NCBI GenBank assembly: GCA_006384855.1
Contig: VCJN01002362.1
Span: 1 to 64,000, forward strand
Source of the DNA: Tetraselmis striata
Lineage: Eukaryota; Chlorophyta; Chlorodendrophyceae; Chlorodendrales; Chlorodendraceae
Direction: 5' to 3'
DNA length: 64,000 nucleotides
Positions 57,701 through 64,000 of this stretch are shown piece by piece (the first letter of the stretch is position 1; every line of letters begins with the position of its first letter). The notes beneath the pieces are model-generated. The model ran no database searches and was not told where the DNA came from. It worked only from the letters and a program-made list of their open reading frames with translations. A program made the position numbers and the translations under genes.

Positions 57701-60700
57701 CCAACGCTCAGTGCGCAGTGAGAGCAGGTTATCCGACACACACTTGTCACTTCAGCGGAGGCATTGCATCGCATGGGGGGGGGGGGGGGGGGGGGGGTCT
57801 CCTGCGCACATGTCGTAATGTGTCAAAAGGTGGAGCAGCTTTCCTGCTGTGGCCACAAGAGCTTGCACTGCCCCGCTGAACAAGTTGCGCTTGTTGAAGC
57901 TCGTGTCCGACCCGCTCCACAGGGAGGCTACCGTGAGGCCGGTCTGGTTCTCGATGGCCCTCTTCTGCTGGTCGACCAGCGGGATCCGGTCGACGATCAG
58001 GAGGGCAAGTCGGCCCGGGGCAGGGTTCAGCTTCACCATCCTGGCCATGACCATGGAGGCAATCAGCGTCTTGCCGAATCCGGTCGGGAGGACCACGATG
58101 TGGTTGTACAGCACGCAGCGCCGGAAAGCTTCCACTTGCAGCGCGCGGGGTTTGAAGCCGGAGGCCTCGTCAATGCAGTCATGCCAGTCCAGGCACTGCG
58201 ATGTTGACAGAGGGCAGCCTGTGCAGCTGGGAGCCACCAGCGGCGGGCGAGGGGCGCGCATGTGGGCGGGAAGCGGCACGGCGGAGCCGTTGTAATCAGG
58301 CAGGCGCGGCACCGCTTGGAGGGCTTCGTGTCTGGCAGCTTTATCCCACAGAATCGCCCTGCCCTTGCAGCATGCCGACATGTCCACTTCCTCGCCAGTA
58401 GGATCCACGAAGCGCACCCTCTTCCCGCCGAAGACTGTCAGAAGCCTCTTGTCTGGCAGCTGAGGCGACACAATGCCGAGCTTATCTTGGCAAGCTACGC
58501 ACTTCACCTCTTCCAAACACATGTCATTCTTTGTGACTCCCCGGCATGGCGCATAGTCGAGCGTCTCCAGATCAAACCGTTCCTCTGGCTTCACAGCAAA
58601 CTGGAGGGCCCACCCAGGCAGGCGACTGTGTCAATGTCGAGTTGGTGGGCGAGGCTGCCTGTAGACTCGAGCTTTAACAGGCATGGCTGCGGTCTTTGTG
58701 GCACGTGGCCTTACCTGAACATCGCCCTCCTCCCGCGCGAAGAAGAAGAAGTGGGAAAGGGGGCCCAGCACTACTCGACACTTGCAGCATACAACTGCAA
58801 CACCTGAAAGACAGCAAATGTGCATTCCAGGGCAGTTCACACCTCTGGCGCGTGTGAGGCAAAAAAAATGAAACGGCGGAAATCGATTGGCAATACGACG
58901 AAGGTGTATCTGTCAGTTTGCTTTCAAAATAATCCCTCCTGTCAACACATATTCTTTAGTATATTCTGTTCTCTGTTCTCTGTTCTGTATCATGTTCTAA
59001 TTCCAATTGCGAAACTTCCATCCGAATCAACTGGTTAGTCCGCCGATTTTCGTGTTCTGACGTTTCTTCACAGCATCTGCAACTATTATGTGAACACGCC
59101 GCCTTCTCCGAATGACAAAGGAACCTGTCCCCCGTCCCCCCGTGCGCGCACCTCGATCCGAGTCAAGAACTTCGGAATCTATGCCGGCTTCCCGAGGTAG
59201 TCGATCGCCCTGCTCATCGACCAGCAGCCCGCCCACTGCCACCCCTTCATGCTCCCTCCCAGTGCTCCCTGCCAGCAACAATGCCGCAAGAATCGCGCGA
59301 ATCAGGACCAAGCCAAGGTACACAGCGCGCGATTTTCTTTTTGCAATTGAAGCCATTGTTACATGAGCCATGTGTTATCAATCTAGCCATGTTGCTTGTA
59401 AGAGAGAGACTGCGGTCTAGGCAGAGGGGTTAGCTGTGAGCCTTGGTGCTGCTGCTCAGGCAAGCGGCGCGCCTAACTCGCACCCTGGGGCGAATCAGCC
59501 GACAGCCCACTCCCGGGCCTCGACCTCGCCCTCAGCTGCTCCAGGGCCCTCATCGCAGCGCTCTGCTGCGCGTCCTTCTTCTTGCCACGAGACTCCCCTG
59601 TCGCCGACATGGGCTCCGGGGCCTTAAAGTGCACTGTGGACGTGAAGGGGCCCGTGCCCTCGCGCGCATCGTGGTACTCAGGCGGGCAGCCGCCATGGCC
59701 CATGTGCTGCAGAGCCGTGATTAGCTTGCCTTTGTAGTCCGCAACAGTGGTGGCGGCGCCTGCGGGGTGCACAGTGGCAGCAGGTCAGCGGTTGAGGGCA
59801 CGTGCCCATCCACAGGACCCACCGCCATACGCCACAGTCGAAAAGTAGCGTAGTCACGCCATGAGCCTCTCACTTTGCGGGTGCCCACTGCTGGCCGCGC
59901 TCCCCGGCGTGCCTGAACCACTGCCGCCTCCTGTGTCTTGTGGTGCACCAGAATCTGCCATTCATAGACGCACTGCATCTCAGCACAGACCCCAGCTATT
60001 GCAATAAGAAAAGCATGCCTCTAGCCTGTCATACCATCGAATGTAGCCGCCCAGGAAGCGGGCTCACCTTGAGCAGGCTCACTATCTTCCCCAACGACAG
60101 CGGCAACTGCAGAATCCAATCCAGCCACAGCCTGCCCGGAGGCCGGCATGCTGGCTCCTCCACCTGCATCATCGTCAAGTCGGCCACCCCCTTGCACCAG
60201 TGACTGCCATGCTTGCATCATACAGTCATTGCAAATGCACTGCATCGAGTCAAACAGAAACAGGCGCAAAATGGCAATGACAAAGTTGCTGTTCAAGAGG
60301 CTAGTAGGGCCGCCCAGCTCGCACCCTGAGGCAAATCAGTCGACAGCCCACTCCCGGACCTCGACCTCGCCCCCAGCTGCTCCAGGGCCCTCATCGCAGC
60401 GCTCTGCTGCGCGTCCTTCTTCTTGCCGCGAGACTCCCCTGCCACCGACATGGGCTCCGGAGCCTTGAAGTGCACTGTGGACGTGAAGGGGCCCGTCGGG
60501 GTCTCGGCTGTTTCCTCATACTGTGGGGCGCAGCCGCCGTGGCCCATGTGGCGCAAAGTTGTGATGAGCTGGCCTTTGTAGTCCATCGCAACAGGGGCGG
60601 CGGCACCTGCGGGGTGTATAATGGCAGCACGTTAGCGGTTGGGGTCACGTGGCCATCCAAAGGACTCGCCGCCATACAGCACCATTGCAAAGCGCATAGA

Positions 60701-63700
60701 CAAGTCGCAAGTCGCTCACTTTGCGGAGGCCCACTGCTGGCCACACTCCCCGCACTGCTGCCTCCTGTAGCTTGCAGTGCACCAGAATCTGACAGTTATA
60801 GCCACACGCGGTGTCTCAGCGCACCCACTGGGCATCCTGTGAGAGAAGCATGTTTCTGATTTGTAACGGTGTGTGATAAACGTGTCCAGGCGGCGGGCTC
60901 ACCTTGAGCAGGCTCGCTACCTTCCACACCAGGGTCTGTATCAGCGGAATCCAATGCACCCACAGCCGGCATGCTGACTCCTCCACCTGCATCAGAAGCC
61001 GTAAAGCCAGCCACTGATTTGCATCAGTGACTGCCATGCCCGCTTCGTATACTCATGGCCAAGGCACCGCACTGATTAAAGCGAAAACAGGAAAGCTAGC
61101 CCTAAGTGGCGGTGTCGATGTTGCTGTTCAAGAGGCCAGCATGCCGCCCAGCTCGCACCCTGAGGCAAATCAGTCGACAGCCCACTCCCGGACCTCGACC
61201 TGTCCGCCAGCTGCTCCAGGGCTCTCATCGCAGCGCTCTGCTGCGCGTCCTTCTTCTTGCCGCGAGGCTCCCCTGCCACCGACATGGGCTCCGGAGCCTT
61301 GAAAATCACTGTGGACGTGAAGGGGCCCGTCGGGGTCTCGGCTGTTTCCTCATACTGTGGGGCACAGCCGCCGTGGCCCATGCGCTGCAGAGTTGTGATG
61401 AGCTGGCCTTTGTAGTCCATTGCAACAGGGGCAGCGGGGCCTGCGAGGTGCACAGTGGCAGCAGGTCAGTAGTTGGGGGCATGTGACCATGTACAGGACT
61501 CACCGCCATGCGCCAATGTTGCAACGCAGCGCTATAGTGAGGTCACTCACTTTGCGGAGGCCCACTGCTGGCCACACTCCCCGGCATGTCCGAGCCAATA
61601 CCGCCTCCTGTGTCTCCCGATGCACCATCTTCTGACATACCTAGATACACGGCATAATATCAGTGAACCTTCTGGGCATTGCGGAAACAAAGCATGTCCC
61701 TAGTGTGTAACACCATGCCATATAGCCGTCCGGGTGGTGGGCTCACCTTGAGCGGGCTCGCTACCTTCCACACCAGTGTCTGCATCAGGGGCATCCAATC
61801 CACCCGCAGCCGGCATGCTGACTCCTCCACCTGCATCAGAAGCCGTGAAGCCAGCCAGCCACTTGCATCAGTGACTGCCATGCCCGCTTTGTATACTCAT
61901 GGCCAAGGCACCGCACTGATTAAAGCGAAAACAGGAAAGCTAGCCCTAAGTGGCGGTGTCGATGTTGCTGTTCAAAAGGCCAGCATGCCGCCCAGCTCGC
62001 ACCCTGAGGCAAATCAGTCGACAGCCCACTCCCGGACCTCGACCTCGCCCCCAGCTGCTCCAGGGCTCTCATCGCAGCGCTCTGCTGCGCGTCCTTCTTC
62101 TTGCCGCGAGACTCCCCTGCCACCGACATGGGCTCCGGAGCCTTGAAAAGCACTGTGGACGTGAAGGGGCCCGTCGGGGTCTCGGCTGTTTCCTCATACT
62201 GTGGGGCACAGCCGCCGTGGCCCATGCGCTGCAGAGCCGTGATGAGCTTGCCTTTGTAGTCCATCGCAACAGGGGCGGCGGCGCCTGCGGGGTGCACAGT
62301 GGCAGCAGGTCAGCGGTTGGGGGCACGTGCTTATGCACGCGGTGCACCACATCACGAGCCAAAACCCTGGAAACCCCGGCGTTACTCACTTTGGGAAGGA
62401 CCGCTGCTGGCCATGCCTACGGCAGTGCCGTTGCTGCTGGTGCTAGAAGCCTGCTGCCTACTTGGATGGCCTGTACGGCCGCTGCCGGCTGTTTCGTGGG
62501 CCACCTCAGACAGTGGTTGGATGTCTCCTCCTCCTGCATACCCTGTGCAGAGAGTATTGCACGCTCTTCAGGCATCGGTAGAACAAAATCAGTCGCTCAC
62601 GTATTGTAATACTTTGAAACACGCCATCTCACAGTCTATTTGTGGAATGCTGCCGCAACACATACAAAACTGCACATGCCCCCACCTGCTGGGACATTGA
62701 TCGACTCCAAAGCGGCTCCCAGCTGCTCAGGAGTACTCATGGCATCCTCAGCACACTCGATTGCCTCTGGGCAGCCCTCTGCATGCCACACATGAGCTCA
62801 GCGACGTACTGCGCATCATTTTGCCTGCCCAGTGAGGAGCGCCGGCAGGTATCGGAGGGCTGTGGAGTAAGGGTGGATAGGCACAGATGTGTCTCTGCTG
62901 CCGGGAGGGCGTTACCTGTTCCGACACTCAAGGAGCTCAGCGCATCAGGCTTGTCTTCGGCTTTCTCGATGGCTGCCGACTGCACGGCAGCAGCGGGAGA
63001 CTGGGCAGTCTCGGCAGCGACAGGCGCCGTTTGATCTTCATGCAAAACTGGTGTAACCCCTGCCAGTAAATCATCCGCACATGAGCCGGAAGGTGATAGT
63101 GAGATACAATTTATGAGGTGTGCACACGTACGCTTGGCACAGACGATGCGTGCTAGGGTGTTAGGCGGCATGAGGGACACAGTGCCAGGCGTAGGCAGTG
63201 GTTGGATGTTTCCTCCCCATGCATACCCAGTGCAGAGAACACTGCACGCACTTCAGGCATCGGTAGAACAAAACACAATCTTCGGCCATTGAATCCCTTC
63301 CTAGACCCAGCGACCAGTCTCACACGTATTGTAATACGTTGAAACACGCCATCTCACGGTCTGAATGTGGAATGCTGCCGCAACACATACAAAACTGCAC
63401 ATGCCCCCACCTGCTGGGACATTGATCGACTCCAAAGCGGCTCCCAGCTGCTCAGGAGTACTCATGGCATCCTCAGCATACTCCATGGCATCTGTGTAGT
63501 CCTCTGCATGCCACAAATGAGCTCAGCGACGTACTGCGCATCATTTTGCCTGCCCAATGAGGAGCGACAGCAGGTCTCTGAGGGATGAGGAGTAAGGGTG
63601 GATAGGCCCGGATGTCTCTGCTGCCGGGAGAGCGTTACCTGTTCCGAAACTCGTTGAGCTCTGCCCATCAAGGCCGGCTTCGCCCTCCTCGATGGCTGGC

Positions 63701-63953
63701 GACTGCACGGCAGCAGCTGGGGCCTTGGCAGTCTCGGCAGCGACAGGCGCCGTTGCATCTTCAGGCACAATTGGTGTACCCCCTGCCAGGAATTGCCGGC
63801 ATATGAGCCGGGTGAAACTGAGTCATGAGGTGCGCACACGTATGCTTGGCACAGACGAGACGTGCTAGGGCATCGGGACATAGCGCCAGGCATAGGCTTC
63901 GCGTTTGATTTTTTTATTTGTGCATCGTTTTTTTTTTTTTTGGGGGGGGGGGT

Positions 63954-63988
<35 letters not shown>

Positions 63989-64000
63989 CTGATTCCGCGC
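48634..64000 (-). CDS. Giant RNA-silencing protein: dsRBDs, zinc module, helicase, RdRP, nucleotidyltransferase (N-terminus beyond window)
   Basis: The whole minus strand from the right edge to 48634 reads as one multi-exon gene of more than 3000 residues. Exons near the 5' side join in phase: the last dsRBD exon (59759-59484) ends after one base of a codon, and the exon 58803-58715 starts with the other two. Next come 58600-57810, 57682 to about 56030, and onward through RdRP, nucleotidyltransferase and C-terminal parts, with introns 53842-53784 and 50385-49114. Helicase and RdRP frames abut with no room for a promoter. The product should copy RNA into double strands in RNA interference, combining functions held by separate RDRC subunits in fission yeast. 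Frame changes near 56030, 54632 and 51742 need resolving. The single-gene model is strong for helicase onward and good, not proven, for the dsRBD array. Confidence 0.8.
50047..50309 (+). mobile_element. tRNA-derived SINE, copy 4, in an intron of the silencing gene
   Basis: Plus-strand copy with an intact B box (GGGTTCGATGATTTCCC) and the shared body in reverse complement (TGGCTATGCCAGACCTACG, GGCGCAAGAGG, GGCTTTGGCCGATGACCC). The TTTAC tail is largely missing. It is inserted antisense to the host gene, between its last two exons and beside G runs. Confidence 0.85.
51742..52669 (-). CDS. Cid12/TUTase-like nucleotidyltransferase (segment of the silencing gene)
   Basis: Directly continuous with the RdRP frame. 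The catalytic signature VVLFGSVSQFLCAPGSDIDV contains the GS and DxD pair (near 52390-52470). The third acidic residue is in VNVDICAI (near 52200-52225). A helical PAP-associated-like region follows, with YLPFFACVTGWARACALI and LHAIILHTL. Cid12 in fission yeast and MUT-2/RDE-3 in worms are nucleotidyltransferases working with RdRP, which makes the fusion functionally sensible. The frame changes near 51742 at a run of four Gs. Confidence 0.9.
52670..56030 (-). CDS. Eukaryotic RNA-dependent RNA polymerase (segment of the silencing gene)
   Basis: Cellular RDR family. The N-terminal part includes PPITMKSNRLMRLF. The catalytic core has LTDGSGLINSSL, QIRHSGNKGVLV, GPVLIYRNPLLHPGDVR and the signature CSGGDLDGDMFSVIWD (about 53560-53610) with the three catalytic aspartates. 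It ends with ASAWYVAAYGP and FPWVLSDILVRVL, as in plant and fungal RDRs. A 59-base intron lies at 53842-53784. The frame changes once near 54632, just before the DGSG motif. Both frames look like RDR, so one protein is intended. Confidence 0.93.
56030..57682 (-). CDS. Second half of a Dicer/RIG-I-type helicase (segment of the silencing gene)
   Basis: Motif II is VFDECHH (near 57630-57650), followed by TASP (motif III). The C-terminal helicase half has CTSVLEEGFDVPECN and QSRGRAR, characteristic of the Dicer, RIG-I and DRH group rather than ordinary DEAD-box enzymes. No PAZ or RNase III domain follows, so this is not a Dicer. The frame ends near 56014, but the text reads on smoothly in another frame as TLLSVLDISKV, so I place a small indel near 56030. 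Confidence 0.88.
57810..58803 (-). CDS. Zinc module and first half of the helicase (segment of the silencing gene)
   Basis: Exons 58803-58715 and 58600-57810. The first part has a CxxC-like pair (CCKC) and about 55-60 residues later CVAC followed by LGIVS. That spacing is typical of beta-tent zinc folds such as the RIG-I C-terminal domain or Yippee. The helicase begins with a Q-motif-like KPRALQVEAF and Walker A PTGFGKT (about 58070-58090). The intron after 57810 starts with a donor followed within 12 bases by a 23-base C run (57775-57797, G on the plus strand). Confidence 0.85.
59027..59371 (-). other. Open frame of uncertain status inside an intron
   Basis: A 114-codon frame lies between the last dsRBD exon and the zinc-module exon. 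It has one hydrophobic segment (YLGLVLIRAILAALLLAG) near its start, like a signal anchor. The flanking exons splice in phase without it, so it is probably chance; a nested small gene is possible. Confidence 0.2.
59484..63800 (-). repeat. Tandem exon array encoding four dsRNA-binding domains and low-complexity linkers
   Basis: dsRBD exons lie at 59759-59484, 60606-60325, 61440-61159 and 62284-62003, each about 280 bases and each in phase 1 at both ends. They encode MDYKGKLIT or a variant, PTGPFTSTV and RGKKKDAQQSAAMRALEQL, which match the dsRBD beta strands and the basic final helix. Between them are two short linker exons per unit, ending EGSEPAQ and ASSGPPQ or variants. The unit is about 820-840 bases. 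Farther upstream another pair of exons is duplicated with a period near 720 bases: one encoding EDAMSTPEQLGAALESINV (about 62700-62790 and 63420-63510), one rich in PVAAET (about 62920-63060 and 63640-63780). Confidence 0.85.
63942..63985. repeat. Long G run at the right edge
   Basis: A T run followed by about 44 bases of G with a single T interruption. On the sense strand of the silencing gene this is another C run, probably intronic. Confidence 0.9.

Noticed and set aside
56030..58803. Calling the helicase gene a Dicer
   Set aside because: No PAZ or RNase III domain follows. The frame runs into RNA-dependent RNA polymerase instead.
59484..63800. Repeat array as CRISPR or satellite
   Set aside because: Units are about 820 bp with exon structure and a dsRBD in each; this is a coding exon duplication.

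Overview
The window is nuclear DNA from a GC-rich eukaryote, most likely a green alga. The genes have many GT-AG introns. One gene encodes a GrpE with a plastid-type transit extension, and TGTAA, the usual green-algal poly(A) signal, lies shortly downstream of two genes. Non-coding DNA is full of long G/C homopolymers. Nothing looks bacterial.

Layout. 1-2.1 kb: unassigned, with paired microsatellites. 2.1-4.3 kb (+): a multi-exon protein weakly resembling nucleoside hydrolases. 4.3-7.1 kb: non-coding, with a tRNA-derived SINE flanked by a perfect 14-bp target duplication. 7.2-16.3 kb (-): one gene joining WD40 repeats to a TRP-type ion channel. 18.6-19.4 kb (+): a small multi-exon gene of unknown function. 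19.8-20.7 kb (-): an RWDD3-like protein. 22.5-25.4 kb (+): organellar GrpE. 25.4-34.4 kb: repeat-rich DNA with two more SINEs and three copies of a non-autonomous repeat. 34.4-46.0 kb (-): a full-length, probably young LTR retrotransposon with one 2950-codon reading frame. 46.0-48.6 kb: non-coding. 48.6-64.0 kb (-): a very large RNA-silencing gene that runs off the right edge.

Two systems stand out. First, the retrotransposon polyprotein carries a complete-looking cytosine-C5 DNA methyltransferase between its protease and reverse transcriptase, and a PHD finger after its integrase. Its primer-binding site is perfectly complementary over 22 nt to its own LTR, which suggests Tf1-like self-priming. 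Its ends form a split direct repeat, as expected from a circularly permuted two-LTR circle. Second, the silencing gene appears to encode one protein with at least four double-stranded-RNA-binding domains, a zinc module, a Dicer/RIG-I-type helicase, a cellular RNA-dependent RNA polymerase, a Cid12-like nucleotidyltransferase and a new C-terminal region. In fission yeast the helicase, polymerase and nucleotidyltransferase are separate subunits of the RDRC complex.

Both long minus-strand host genes contain several single-step frame changes that splicing does not explain. At least one lies in a G homopolymer, so residual assembly indels are likely, but decay is not excluded. Exon limits were read by hand from splice motifs and reading phase.
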